Positions 51,246 through 60,694 of a stretch of DNA of 64,000 nucleotides are shown piece after piece. The notes below the pieces were generated by a model. That model saw only the letters and a program-made list of their open reading frames with translations, was not told the DNA's origin and did no database searches. The DNA lies in the NCBI GenBank assembly GCA_963756605.1, contig CAVWOT010000030.1:124001-188000 (forward strand). The letters run 5' to 3'. Within the stretch, counting starts at the first letter, position 1, and each line of letters starts with the position of its first letter. Both the position numbers and the translations under genes were made by a program. This stretch comes from Bog-159 sp963756605. GTDB lineage: Bacteria; Acidobacteriota; Terriglobia; Bryobacterales; Bryobacteraceae.

Positions 51246-52361
51246 TTGCGAAGGCGATTATGGATCTTCTGCGCAACTATGGCTGTACTGACGGCGATCG
51301 CATTGATCAACGGTATTCTGGTGCTCGCGGCATTCCTTGGCGGCTTTCCGGCGATCATTCTGATTCTTGCACCTTATGCGCTCCTTGTTGGCGTAGCTTT
51401 GCTGATCGCCGATCTGCTGTCGTCTCGAGGGAAGTTCGCGCATCAGGCGGCTATTGCTGCGTTGATGATCGGCGGATTGCTACTCACTTTGACCGCCGCG
51501 GCGGCCTGGTCGAATCGCTCGCTGGAGCAAGAGGTGCAGGCGCTGACCAAGGATGATCATGATTTACGCGGACCGCTGCCCGACGCTCGCAATATCGCTC
51601 TTCAGTTTGTGACCATCCGACGTCGCCGGGTCAAGCCTCAGCCCGTGAGACCCGTACCTCGACGGATTCGCCCACACATTGAGGATGCGGTGCCGAGTGT
51701 TGTTCCGTCTCCCACGCGGAAACAGTTCTGTGAACGCCTGTGTCTGCACCTTCTGTTCAACGCGCTGGCGGATAGTGTGATTGTGTCATCGGTATCGGTG
51801 TATGAGGGCGATCCCACGCCCGATCTGGCGGAGGTCGGCATGCGGTTTCACCTGGGGCGCGCCGTCTGTCGCAAGCCGGACATTAAAATGGACGACACGA
51901 TCGGGCCGCCCTACCGATTGTTTGAGCGGGACGAGGAGAAGGGATTTGCAAATGAGGTGTCGGCTCGAATGACCGCGGGCCAATGCGTGATTGGCGAACC
52001 AGCACGATTATCCGAGGCGCAAATCATCGTGCAGGAGAATCCGTGGGCATTGCCTATGGAAAATGGGTCAAACCGGCCATCGGCCCGAAATGTCCAGCAT
52101 CTGATTTTGCCGCCGGAGAGGGCGGCGCGGCTGAGCATCTATCGGGTTCAGGACGGGAACCTCGAGGAGGTATTTCGTCAAACCGAGGTTGAAGCCTATC
52201 CCTTGCTACCTGTCCTGCTTTTGGGGCCGGTCTTCACGGGCGAAGGGGGAATCGGCATCTCCGAAGGATTTCTTAGGCGGCATCGAGTTTATTCAGAGTA
52301 CCGACTGCGCGATGTGCTCAAATCGAAACTTGGCATGGAGGTCGTTCGCATCTCGAGGTAG
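51246..52361 (+). CDS. Membrane-anchored protein of unknown function
   Basis: A 371-residue protein from a TTG start preceded by GGAGG at 51237-51241. Three membrane helices (about 5-25, 28-48 and 65-85) are followed by a large soluble domain. That domain has a basic proline-rich linker (RRRRVKPQPVRPVPRRIRP, about 117-135) and a mixed alpha/beta region with FCERLCLHLLFNALADSVIV and VSVYEGDPTPDLAEVGMRFH. No known motif. It lies between the kinase fragment and the second repeat copy and is intact. Possibly the functional core of a small inserted unit delimited by the two repeat copies. Confidence 0.65.
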   Translation: MRRRLWIFCATMAVLTAIALINGILVLAAFLGGFPAIILILAPYALLVGVALLIADLLSSRGKFAHQAAIAALMIGGLLLTLTAAAAWSNRSLEQEVQALTKDDHDLRGPLPDARNIALQFVTIRRRRVKPQPVRPVPRRIRPHIEDAVPSVVPSPTRKQFCERLCLHLLFNALADSVIVSSVSVYEGDPTPDLAEVGMRFHLGRAVCRKPDIKMDDTIGPPYRLFERDEEKGFANEVSARMTAGQCVIGEPARLSEAQIIVQENPWALPMENGSNRPSARNVQHLILPPERAARLSIYRVQDGNLEEVFRQTEVEAYPLLPVLLLGPVFTGEGGIGISEGFLRRHRVYSEYRLRDVLKSKLGMEVVRISR

Positions 52362-52497
52362 TTACCCGCTCGATCTCGTCGGCTGGTTACACCGCTGGCG
52401 GTCGAATTGCTCTAGCTCCTCAGCGGCTGCCTCAAGCTCGCCCAAAGTTCGCGGGTCGTGGTTGGTCGCTCGGAAGGTAACGCGAAACGGCGTTAAC

Positions 52498-52705
52498 GTC
52501 GAGCCGCCGCCCAATGGTACATAGTGGAAGGGCCCGCCCGCCCCGCTAGCGGCGTGTCACGCGCGGCGCACCGTTCGCCCGCCGTCAGCACCAGTCGCTC
52601 GGAAGGCCATCGCTTCAAGGATGGGAAGAGTGCAGCGCCTCCCGCGCGGCGCGCATCCCGATACCCGCACTCGTCGTCGCGGCGGCGGACAACGGACTGG
52701 TGCCG
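52498..52705 (+). repeat. Diverged ~210-bp direct repeat, copy B
   Basis: Second copy of the repeat described at 50560-50770, in the same direction and about 1.94 kb further on. Confidence 0.6.
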
Positions 52706-52739
52706 GGCGTCAGGCCGACCAATTTCCAGCACCGCGCGC

Positions 52740-53190
52740 GATCTCGGACGCCATTAGTTCACCGACCGCTGGGTCCACTTCTTTCGATTTCCGCATTCTC
52801 CAGGTACCCCGCTGGAAAGATGTAACGGGCACCCCGTGCGTTTCGTTTGCGGTCAGAGCCTTCCATCGCGCAACGAGGTAGTCATAAATCGCGTCGGTCT
52901 CGTCATCGGTGAAGGTGGATAAGTTTCCGCCCGCGATCCTCAACATGGACACGGTCTGGCGACCGCCCGGGGCTGTGCCCGTGCGCATCAGTGTACGAAA
53001 AGCGCCACGTCATAGCCGGTGACGATCAGCAGGTCGGGAGCCGGGCGGCCCGGACGCCTCGGCTCGCCACTCAGATTCACCCCGTGGCAACTATCCGGCT
53101 GCCCTGCGGACGCACGGTATCCGGCCGGCTGAACGAATCGCTGATAGCATCCTGGGCCAGGTGCCCGCCGTTCTCGTAGCGCACCCCCAG
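52740..53190 (-). pseudogene. Cytochrome c domain protein, decayed
   Basis: Read leftwards, one frame has QPDSCHGVNLSGEPRRPGRP, in which the first Cys of a CxxCH heme motif has become Pro, followed by PDLLIVTGYDVALFV. After a frame change another has MRTGTAPGGRQTVSMLRIAG and NLSTFTDDETDAIYDYLVAR, the end of a small class I cytochrome c. Loss of the heme cysteine and the frame change make it non-functional. Confidence 0.6.
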
Positions 53191-53463
53191 ATCGAGTGGC
53201 GGCGGTGTTTGGGGTGAACTCAGCGATGCGTTGGTACAACCCTATAAATAGGGCCTGCCGGCTCTTCCGGTGCGTCCCAGAAACGCGAATGCGCGCACGG
53301 TTTCAGCGATGGCGGAGAAAACCGGCACGGTCACTTTGCCTTCCGGCGACGAGTCGTGAGTATCGATCTGCAGACTCGAACACAGGAAACGCACGCCGTA
53401 ACTCTCCGGCTTGAGAAAGAGCCAAACATAGGAAGCTTGTCCTATGCCTACCGTTGCAGCCAG

Positions 53464-54576
53464 CTAAGGAGTAGTCTTCGAAATCGCAGTATACTCCGCG
53501 AAGCCGTCGCCCGCAAAGGAGACCGTGCCCTGGCTTTGGGTAATGGTGCCAGTGAAGTGCGACGGCTGTTCATAGATGACCAGGCTGGGCGCCGGCCCGG
53601 TCACCAGCGGCTCCGTCTTTTGAATGTCCATCACAACGGAGACGCTGACATCGCCGTTCTGCGCGGTGAATGTCGACTGCACCGGGTAATATATGTTGTC
53701 CTGCTGGTCGAAGGCCCACTTGGTATGCGCCACGCTATATTGGCTGGCCGAAAAGACGGTGCGCTGGCCGGCAACCTCGACGCTGGCCGTGCCGTTGGGA
53801 TTTCCGATGATATCGCCGAGATCGAACGCCAGGCCGGGCTGGGAAAACTGGGCCCAATTCCAGCGGACACCCTCGAAGTTCCATTGGCCCCAATTGTGAT
53901 CGTGGTACCCGGAGCAATCGATGTTGTAAGTGTGGCCGTCGACCGTCAGGGTCCCCGATACGTTGGCGCCCGGCATATACACCAGCCAGCTCATTTTCTC
54001 CCAGGCCGGCGGCGCCACATTGATCCGGTTGTCGCCCAACCAGGAGGCGTGATTCCGGTTGTAACATAGGTTCCAACTCAGACGGCCATCCATGGTGGAA
54101 CCCATCACCGTGTAGGTATCCGGCCCGGATACCGAAATTGTGTTGGAGCCCATGGATACATCAGCCGCCGAATACGAGGCGGTGAACGCGCTCAGCGGGT
54201 AAAGGTCGCTTTCCGGAATGATGTTCTTGCCTTGATAGACCACCGCGGTGAGGTCACCCACGCCCTCGCCCGTCAGATTCAGCGGGTCGGCCGCTTGATA
54301 GGTGAAGATCGCCTGGATATCGTTGTTCACATCATAGAGATTGAAGTACCACCATTCGTTGTAAAACGCATTGGCGGGTGATCCTTCCCAGTATCTAAAG
54401 TGATACGCATCGTCGGCCTCACTGACGGCCGTTTGGCTGACGCTGGCCGGGGTCTGCGCGAAGCCCGCGCACACGGTGGAAAACAGGAAGGCTACCGCGG
54501 CCGAAGCCACCCGCCCGCTTCTGAAACGGCCATTGCGTTTCAGGAACATTACTTTGGTGTTTGTCTTCTTGGTCAT
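53464..54576 (-). CDS. Secreted CrtC/AttH-like (lipocalin-type) protein
   Basis: A 370-residue protein from ATG 54576 with a GAGGAG site; longer frames upstream overlap the IS630 remnant and are excluded. A signal peptide ends near residue 39 (AGFAQ). The mature protein has the marks of the carotenoid 1,2-hydratase / AttH / kievitone hydratase superfamily: YNEWWYFNLYDVNNDIQAIF with EWW near residue 67 and CSGYHDHNWGQWNFEGVRWN with HDHNWG near residue 220. Both face the pocket between two beta-barrel halves. Members hydrate or cyclise hydrophobic compounds. No pigment or polyketide genes are nearby, so the substrate is open. Confidence 0.8.
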   Translation of the reverse strand: MTKKTNTKVMFLKRNGRFRSGRVASAAVAFLFSTVCAGFAQTPASVSQTAVSEADDAYHFRYWEGSPANAFYNEWWYFNLYDVNNDIQAIFTYQAADPLNLTGEGVGDLTAVVYQGKNIIPESDLYPLSAFTASYSAADVSMGSNTISVSGPDTYTVMGSTMDGRLSWNLCYNRNHASWLGDNRINVAPPAWEKMSWLVYMPGANVSGTLTVDGHTYNIDCSGYHDHNWGQWNFEGVRWNWAQFSQPGLAFDLGDIIGNPNGTASVEVAGQRTVFSASQYSVAHTKWAFDQQDNIYYPVQSTFTAQNGDVSVSVVMDIQKTEPLVTGPAPSLVIYEQPSHFTGTITQSQGTVSFAGDGFAEYTAISKTTP

Positions 54577-54774
54577 GATTTTTTCTCCTCTTGCCGGGCG
54601 AGTGTACGCGCCGGCTGCCTTTCTAGATTTTCCATCAGGTGCGCAGCGTAATGCCATGCCCGGCACATAATTAAATTCTGCTGTCCCCATCTGCGCCGCT
54701 AACTGACTGTTGGAACCTAAATTATCGTTCTCTAAATATCGGTACATTTGACCCGATTTATGTTTTAATGGGTC

Positions 54775-55455
54775 ATGCCCTTCCCGAAGAAGCGCTGTCC
54801 CTTGCAGTTCAGTGAGCTGGATTTGCTGAAACTGGAGTCCATCCGCAAGTCTCGAACCGAGGAGAAACGGCGCACCTTGCGAGCGGCGTTCCTTTTGGAC
54901 TCGCAATCCGGCCAAACTGACGAGGCCATTGCGCGACACCACCCTGTCAGCCGCAGCACGGTTGTGCTGTGTGTTGGGAAGTTTCTCCAGTTCGGTCTGG
55001 AGGCGGCGTTGGGAGAATTACCGCGACCCGGCAAGCCGCGCCAACTGCCGGACGACGCGATTGCCTGGGTGCAGGATTGTGCTTGCCAAAAGCCGAAGGA
55101 ATTGGGCTATTCCTACGAATTGTGGACCTATAGGCTATTGCTCGCTCACATACGCCAACGCTGCGTCGCCGTAGGGCATCCGGCGCTGCTTAGATTGAGC
55201 CGCTCCAAACTTCACAAGATCCTGCGGCAGGGCGAACTCCGGCCGCACAAAATTCGATACTACGTGGAGAAAAGAGATCCGGACTTCGAAAGCAAAATGG
55301 CCAGTGTGCTGCATGTCTACAAAGAGGTCGAGATCGTCAACGAATACCGGCGGGGTGAGACCGGCCGACCGAATTCATCAATACTTCGACGAAATCAACG
55401 CGGCCCCGGTCGTCTTTCGTTGGAAGTACAAAATGGACGAGACGATCATTGTATA
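54775..55455 (+). pseudogene. IS630-family transposase, C-terminal half lost
   Basis: The frame starts PFPKKRCPLQFSELDLLKLE. It has the two N-terminal helix-turn-helix units (RTLRAAFLLDSQSGQTDEAI and PRPGKPRQLPDDAIAWVQDC), KELGYSYELWTYRLLLAHIR and HKIRYYVEKRDPDFESKMAS, as in IS630/Tc1 transposases. Near 55330, at the position where the first catalytic Asp (in VxxxDE) should appear, the frame changes and the similarity ends. No DDE core remains. The start codon lies 198 bp from the start of the divergently read CrtC-like gene. Confidence 0.75.
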
Positions 55456-55850
55456 GATAATAAGAGAACGCTCATCTAGGTTATGGGGCGAGATGCGCAC
55501 GAGCTATCCCGACAAAACAGAGAATTGCGTCCCGTAATTCGATGATAAATCGCACATTCTTAGATGCTTGAACGCAATAGCGACCTTGACATTATCAGGG
55601 GATAACAGGGCCTCGGGCCGAAGGCGCGTTAGGCCGCACCTGTACTTAGGCGCTCGGTCACGCTCTCAGCGCGTCCAGACGGGCCTTTCACGGATGTCGC
55701 GACGTAATCCAAAACGATTTCGTACGTTCCGGTAAGGGCGTGGTGGTTTATCACTTTTCGACAGCAGCCCTCAATGGCTGGGTTGGAGTACAAAAAGCTC
55801 TGCGGCGGCCACTGGCGTCCACAGCGCGGGGCATCACTCAGCACGCCACG
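55456..55850. other. Region without gene, with one arm of a diverged repeat
   Basis: 55627-55685 (GCGTTAGGCCGC ... CAGCGCGTCCAGACG) recurs with changes at 56036-56092. The two arms flank the ThuA fragment in direct orientation. Nothing else is recognised. Confidence 0.45.
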
Positions 55851-56040
55851 ATTTCACTGTGGATATCAAGGACGAGGAACACCCGGTTACGCGGGGCGTG
55901 AAGGGTTCGTTTATCCAATCAAACGATGAGTTGTATGCCAATCTGAAGTGGCAGCCGGAAGGCGCTTACCAAGTGCTCGCTACAGCCTGGGATGATCATG
56001 CGCGATACAACCACGGCGAACAGCAGCCGATACCGCGCGT
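55850..56040 (+). pseudogene. ThuA-like domain protein, C-terminal fragment
   Basis: About 60 codons read HDFTVDIKDEEHPVTRG, then SFIQSNDELYANLKWQPEGA and YQVLATAWDDHARY. This is the end of a ThuA/trehalose-utilisation-type domain, a glutamine amidotransferase-like fold abundant in Solibacter relatives. The first 150 residues and the last strands are missing. Confidence 0.7.
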
Positions 56041-56292
56041 TAGGCCGCCCACCGCGCGTCACACTTGGCGACGCTTTCAGCGCGTCCAGACGTGGTGCGC
56101 GCTCGCGTGCGACAGCACGGCGGTAAGAGTAAAGCCGAGGTTCTTGGCCATTTGCCCGGAGCCTCGGTCGCTCAGCCGCTAGGACCAAAGGCACGTCTAC
56201 AATCTTCGCGTTCGGTATCCCGACCGCGTTGAACGAGGTATCGATCGGCAACCAGTTAGCAGGAGCCAGAATGTGATGTGCGTTGCGGGCCT

Positions 56293-56665
56293 CCCGACCC
56301 CAGTTCGGTCAAATCGGCGCCATCGGGGTCGATGAAATCCAATACGCCAAAGGGCACAAGTATCTGACGCTGGTTTATCAGATCGATCTCTGCGTCACCC
56401 GACTGCTTTGGGTCGGCAAGGAGAGAAGCATCGAGTCCTTCCAAGGATTCTTCACCACCATGAGCGAAGAAATCACCTCCAAGATCGTGTTCGTCTGCTC
56501 GGACATGTGGGAACCGTATCTGAAAGTCATCCGTGAGAAATGCTCCCAGGCCCTGCATATTCTCGATCGTTTCCATATCGTGGCCAAGATGAACAAGGCT
56601 CTCGACGAGGTCCGCGCCGGCGAATTGCGCTGCATGGCAATCGAAGGCCAAACACCGCTGCTGAA
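56293..56665 (+). pseudogene. ISL3-family transposase, internal fragment
   Basis: About 120 codons read IGAIGVDEIQYAKGHKYLTL, VYQIDLCVTRLLWVGKERSI and FVCSDMWEPYLKVIREKCSQ, then ALHILDRFHIVAKMNKALDE. The first two Asp residues of the ISL3 DDE core are in VDEIQ and SDMW. The N-terminal zinc finger and the last Glu region are absent. After GELRCMAIEG the sequence degenerates. Confidence 0.75.
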
Positions 56666-56844
56666 GAAGACCCCATCGCGTGCAAGATCAGCCGTCACAT
56701 CGGCCGTCACATGCGCGGTAGGCTCTTAAATAAGGCGCTGAGAGCGCATGGACGTCCGAGATACGCGACGCGCGGGGTCCAGTCCAACGCGACCTCGAGT
56801 CGCCGTTTGGCTGAAAGTGCACCTCGCCTTCTCCCCCGAGTTGC

Positions 56845-57597
56845 TTAGAACACCTTGTATCCCGGTGGAATCTGGAACAGGGACGCCGGGGGTTCGCCGC
56901 CCTTGGCGTCCTTGCATACACAGCTTTGCAGACCGGGGATTCCCTTGGCCTTTGTGAGTATCGGCACTTTCAACTTCGTGTGGGTCCAGACCTCCAGCGT
57001 CTGAACCGGCGGATGATGTAGTGTTTGTGGCTGCCCAAGGGCAGCCATCGGTACTGGAGGCGGTGCGGATCCCGGCAATGGAGGCTTCCCGGGACTTGCA
57101 GGTTGCATCCGCAGCGGCTGCGGCAATCCGGGTGGCTTTGGCAACACCTCCGGACTGGACCCCTTAAATACCTGCGGCCCTGGTACGCCCGGAGCAGATG
57201 GAACCTTCGGCGGCTGGAAAGTATATTCCTTGCCTTCCGCCTCGTGTCCGCCGATCGTCTGCTTGCCCAGATCTTTCACGTGCAGTAGTGAAGAAGGTGG
57301 CGCGGGTATGTGCGGTGCGCCGGATGGAGTCTGCGCAAACGACGGCAATAGAGCCTGCGAATGAGCCGGCGCCGGCACGATGCGTGCCTCCCGCTTCACA
57401 TGATCGAGCAGAATCGTCTGTTTCGCACCCGGCTTACTGATCTGCGCGGTCTTTCCGAAATCGAGATGCGTCTCGCCTTGACTGGAGCGAAACATCTTCC
57501 ACTTATGGACCTTCGGCAAGTTGCCGGGGCCAACGAGCATCGCCGTCTCGTACGCGGCGCTGGCGGGCGGCAAGAGACCGGAGGATGTCTGTGGCAT
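56845..57597 (-). CDS. Proline-rich protein of unknown function
   Basis: A 250-residue protein. N-terminal part: MLVGPGNLPKVHKWKMFRSS, TILLDHVKREARIV. A middle segment DLGKQTIGGHEAEGKEYTFQ is followed by a Pro-rich insert (PPKVPSAPGVPGPQ ... PPLPGSAPPPVP). The last 60 residues contain LEVWTHTKLKVPILTKAKG and PASLFQIPPGYKVF. The motifs GxxxEGK and the terminal LFxxPxGYxV are those of secreted proteins that follow sigma factor or signalling genes in Acidobacteria. No obvious signal peptide is present here, so the 5' end may be altered. Function unknown. Confidence 0.6.
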   Translation of the reverse strand: MPQTSSGLLPPASAAYETAMLVGPGNLPKVHKWKMFRSSQGETHLDFGKTAQISKPGAKQTILLDHVKREARIVPAPAHSQALLPSFAQTPSGAPHIPAPPSSLLHVKDLGKQTIGGHEAEGKEYTFQPPKVPSAPGVPGPQVFKGSSPEVLPKPPGLPQPLRMQPASPGKPPLPGSAPPPVPMAALGQPQTLHHPPVQTLEVWTHTKLKVPILTKAKGIPGLQSCVCKDAKGGEPPASLFQIPPGYKVF

Positions 57598-58165
57598 AAC
57601 TGCTCCAGGCTATCATGACTCGGCCCATACCACCGCGCAAAGCTGAACAAAGCTACCGGATCTGGACTGATTGCGCAACAGTCTGCGGGATCGCACCGGG
57701 CATCTCATTTGAACGAGGGAGGAGCACTCAAGGTATGCGCTGCCGACGCCAAACGCCAACTGCCACCAGGTCAAATCGCGGTTGCTGGATCGTGACCGCG
57801 GTGCGCAAGCGAAAGTTCTTCGCGATGAGTGCCTACAGCGGAGGAGATCAGACGCCGGGCGATCCTCCAGACGTTCCCTGGTGGCCTACGGATATCTGCG
57901 GTCCGCCATGCAGAGAGTCGAGCATGGAATGACTCTGTGACTTCAAATGGGACGCGTCGTCCCGGCGATATCATCTTTCTCGGCTCTCCGCAGGAATTTC
58001 CTTAGTTGACACATATAGCCACGGAGTGGACACACATAGCGACGGGTTGGCTTGCGCATTCGTAAGACCGGCAATGCTCGCGGCCGGCAGCGCAGTTGAC
58101 CGAGCACAGCCTGAGGGCCGCTTGCCAGATAATAGATTGTACGGATGTTCGGACAGGAGGTTCTC
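57598..58165. other. Region without supported gene
   Basis: A plus-strand frame 57615-57932 has no ribosome site or family match. Near 58004-58050 an imperfect direct repeat (GACACATATAGCCACGG / GACACACATAGCGACGG) occurs just upstream of the gene at 58166 and could be regulatory. No RNA gene is seen. Confidence 0.45.
58005..58044 (+). repeat. Two-copy direct repeat upstream of the 58166 gene
   Basis: TTGACACATATAGCCACGG is followed after five bases by GACACACATAGCGACGG. The spacing of about 22 bp, two helical turns, suits a regulator binding side by side. Confidence 0.5.
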
Positions 58166-58696
58166 ATGCCATCAAGCTCAGGAGAGAAGCAGGAGCGGCA
58201 ACTCTGCGACTATTTGCGATTCCAGAGAAGCTGCAAGCAGGTAATCGAAGGTGACCAGCAGGTGCGAAGTTTCCTTGGTATGAAGGGGCCGTTCAAGTGC
58301 GCGGACGCTCTCGGCCTCCACCAACCATTGAACGCGGCCGGTCCCAGGCGCATCACCGTGGCCGAGTCCAAGGGAAAGGACATGGCTTCGGCAGTGGAAC
58401 AACTCGGCAACGCCGCCGCGGGTGCCTTCGAAAGGTTTGGCCGCGAAACCAAGGTTGAGCTGCTGGTGATGGTGCCAGCAGTCCAGGAGCGGCCCGCCGG
58501 TGACCTAACCCCTGGGCCCGGCTTCCATGCAGCCCCACTGAAGACTGGCCGCGATAAGTTCACTCTCGTTGAAGCGATGGGTGGTCCGCCGGTGCAGGCC
58601 CGCCCTAGAGTCACTTACCCGGAATGGAGCAAATGGTCTGTACAAGTGGCCGCCTTGCGCATCGTAGTGCTCGTCTTGAATAGCCCAACTCCTTAA
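58166..58696 (+). CDS. PD-(D/E)XK-like protein of unknown function
   Basis: A 176-residue protein from ATG 58166 with a GGAGG site. A region FKCADALGLHQPLNA is followed by RRITVAESKGKDMASAVEQL and NAAAGAF. The D ... E-x-K spacing and the following helix resemble the PD-(D/E)XK nuclease core. The rest (VKLELLVMVPAVQ-type strand, ending VQVAALRIVVLVLN) is compatible with a small fold of that class. No partner methylase or helicase is nearby. Its stop overlaps the stop of the convergent FHA gene by 4 bp. Confidence 0.55.
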   Translation: MPSSSGEKQERQLCDYLRFQRSCKQVIEGDQQVRSFLGMKGPFKCADALGLHQPLNAAGPRRITVAESKGKDMASAVEQLGNAAAGAFERFGRETKVELLVMVPAVQERPAGDLTPGPGFHAAPLKTGRDKFTLVEAMGGPPVQARPRVTYPEWSKWSVQVAALRIVVLVLNSPTP

Positions 58697-60189
58697 TTCT
58701 TTCCCTGGGTCAGCGGATTGTCGAAATCGAACCCGAACAGCCGGGGATTTTCGCCGATTACGGCAGCGGATGCGATGTAAAATACATAGTCGTAAGTCTC
58801 TTGCGGGATCTTAGCGCGATGGGCGGAGAGTAATTGCCAAAAGTTTCGTTCCTTGGGATTGGCGGGCATGCTGCGCACCAGGGGAAGAACTTGATCTTCG
58901 CCCCAGTTGTAACATGCCATCACAAGAAAACCCGAGGCTTGGGCGTCGGTGCTGTATAGATCTTTCAAATAGCGGGCGGCGGCCTTAGTTTCCCGATCGA
59001 AGTGGTGGCGGTCGTCGCCCGGATCGGGCCGCCTGAAATCCGCGAGGGGACCGAGGTGCAGGCCGTACTTGATCGCGGTCTCAGGAATGAACTGCCACAT
59101 GCCTTTGGCAATTCCCTTTCTGGTCATCGGGCCGCTGATGTATTGGTCGAAATCGCTTTCCTGAAGCGCGAGGTAAAAGAATTCGGGCGGAAGATCCTGC
59201 GCCAATAGCTCTTCTGAGATCTTGGCAGTATAGCCGTTATCATGCGCGGTCCTGATGGCGTTTGCGAGCCTGCCGGACGATTGCCACTTCTTGATGTAGT
59301 TCTCGACTTCCGTCGCGAACTCAGCCGGCATAGCCAATTCACACTCTCCAAAGATGCGGGCAATCCGTAAGATGAGCCGGCGCTGTTCCGTCATTTTGCC
59401 ATCGTACACGTGGAGTGACGACAGGAACTGGTCGTAACTCTTCAGCATCTCGCTCCGCCTGCTTTGGTATTTATGTATCTCTTCCATGCCTTGCTGACTA
59501 TTCGAATCCAGAACCAGCTTCTCCACGTTGGCGATATCCAGGTCCAGGGACTTGATGGCGTAGAAAACGTCTTGCGCCATGGCTCTCTGCTTGCTCACTT
59601 GCTGGTGCAAGTACAGTGCGTATCCTCCAGCGGCAAGAATGGCAACTCCAAGGATCGCAATGATCTTGCCATATTTCCGTTTTTGCCTGGTCTGTACCTG
59701 CTGAAAAGCCTTCCGGACCATCGCGGTATGTTCGCCCACGGGCTCGCCCGGCGCCAGGTTACCGAAGTAGCGTTCCATATAACGGTCCACGCTGACATCG
59801 GTTCCGCTTTGAATCTCGGGAGCCGGCGGTCTTGGTCCGAGCGGCGCTGGTGCGGGCGGCTTTTGTTGGACCTCGAGGAAAACTTCGGGGCCGGCGATAC
59901 CCAGCCTGATGGTCAGCGATTGATCTACGGCGGCAACCGGAACCCGCTGGCCATCGACAAAAATGCCGTTGCTGCTATTCAGGTCGCGCACCACCCATTG
60001 GCCGTTCTCGAAAACCACCTCGGCGTGGGCGCGGCTTACATATTCATTCTTGATGCAGACTTCGCAATCTTCGACCCGCCCGATGCGAAACGGTTTGAGA
60101 AAGTGGAAGTGCTGCCGGTCCTCGGGCGTCGTTCCAACGCCTACGCGCAGCAGCGGCGGGGACGGAGATGGTTGTGCAACGCCGGCCAA
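58693..60189 (-). CDS. FHA-domain, membrane-anchored lytic transglycosylase
   Basis: A 498-residue protein. Residues about 10-110 form an FHA domain, which binds phosphothreonine: FRIGRVEDCEVCIKNEYVSR, AHAEVVFENGQWVVRDLNSS, NGIFVDGQ. A linker (PPAPAPLGPRPPAPEIQ) and one membrane helix (about 176-194, IIAILGVAILAAGGYALYL) follow. The periplasmic part has a helical segment and then a Slt-type transglycosylase: LPPEFFYLALQESDFDQYIS with the catalytic Glu, RKGIAKGMWQFIPETAIKYG, and YLKDLYSTDAQASGFLVMAC YNWG-type helix. The design couples phosphorylation-state sensing in the cytoplasm to local opening of peptidoglycan, as for secretion machines. Confidence 0.85.
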   Translation of the reverse strand: MAGVAQPSPSPPLLRVGVGTTPEDRQHFHFLKPFRIGRVEDCEVCIKNEYVSRAHAEVVFENGQWVVRDLNSSNGIFVDGQRVPVAAVDQSLTIRLGIAGPEVFLEVQQKPPAPAPLGPRPPAPEIQSGTDVSVDRYMERYFGNLAPGEPVGEHTAMVRKAFQQVQTRQKRKYGKIIAILGVAILAAGGYALYLHQQVSKQRAMAQDVFYAIKSLDLDIANVEKLVLDSNSQQGMEEIHKYQSRRSEMLKSYDQFLSSLHVYDGKMTEQRRLILRIARIFGECELAMPAEFATEVENYIKKWQSSGRLANAIRTAHDNGYTAKISEELLAQDLPPEFFYLALQESDFDQYISGPMTRKGIAKGMWQFIPETAIKYGLHLGPLADFRRPDPGDDRHHFDRETKAAARYLKDLYSTDAQASGFLVMACYNWGEDQVLPLVRSMPANPKERNFWQLLSAHRAKIPQETYDYVFYIASAAVIGENPRLFGFDFDNPLTQGKN

Positions 60190-60292
60190 TGGCCTTCAGC
60201 TTATCCCATGGTCTGTTCGATGCGCAACCGGCACCTTCTGCCGCGCCCGATTCGATAGAATATAGGACGGCCAATCGGAGGGAGGTATTCGC

Positions 60293-60682
60293 ATGGCAAT
60301 GCAAGTTTGCATGGGAGCATCGATGATGTGCACTTTCGGTATGGCGCCGAGCTCGCTGGTGGTGCTGCCGGTGAACCAGACGTTCACCAGCGAGGTGCCG
60401 GACGCCAACATCATGGACCACGTCCCGATGGAGAACATCATGCCTTTCGGCATGTGCATGTCACCCGCGAATCCCGAGGTCGCCGCGGCGACCGCAGCCG
60501 CCTTGGGAGTGCTGACGCCCATGCCCTGTATCCCGAACACGCCGGCGCCATGGGTACCCGGCGCGCCTACTGTGTTGTTGGGGAACATGCCCACGCTGGA
60601 CGACACATCTCAACTGATGTGCATTTGGGGCGGCGTGATTACGTTTGTCACACCCGGCGAGTTTACGGTGATGGTGCCGTAG
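60293..60682 (+). CDS. DUF4280 PAAR-like protein
   Basis: A 129-residue protein with the complete DUF4280 pattern: MQVCMGASMMCTFGMAPSSL, DANIMDHVPMENIMPFGMCM, ATAAALGVLTPMPCIPNTPA and LLGNMPTLDDTSQLMC. Repeated short Met/Cys-containing strands fit a PAAR-like cone, which caps the spike of contractile injection systems or stabilises toxins there. It is preceded by GGAGG and divergent from the FHA-transglycosylase gene. The neighbours on its right (peptidoglycan-binding proteins, metallopeptidase) point in the same direction. Confidence 0.85.
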   Translation: MAMQVCMGASMMCTFGMAPSSLVVLPVNQTFTSEVPDANIMDHVPMENIMPFGMCMSPANPEVAAATAAALGVLTPMPCIPNTPAPWVPGAPTVLLGNMPTLDDTSQLMCIWGGVITFVTPGEFTVMVP

Positions 60683-60694
60683 GAGCTCGAGGCA

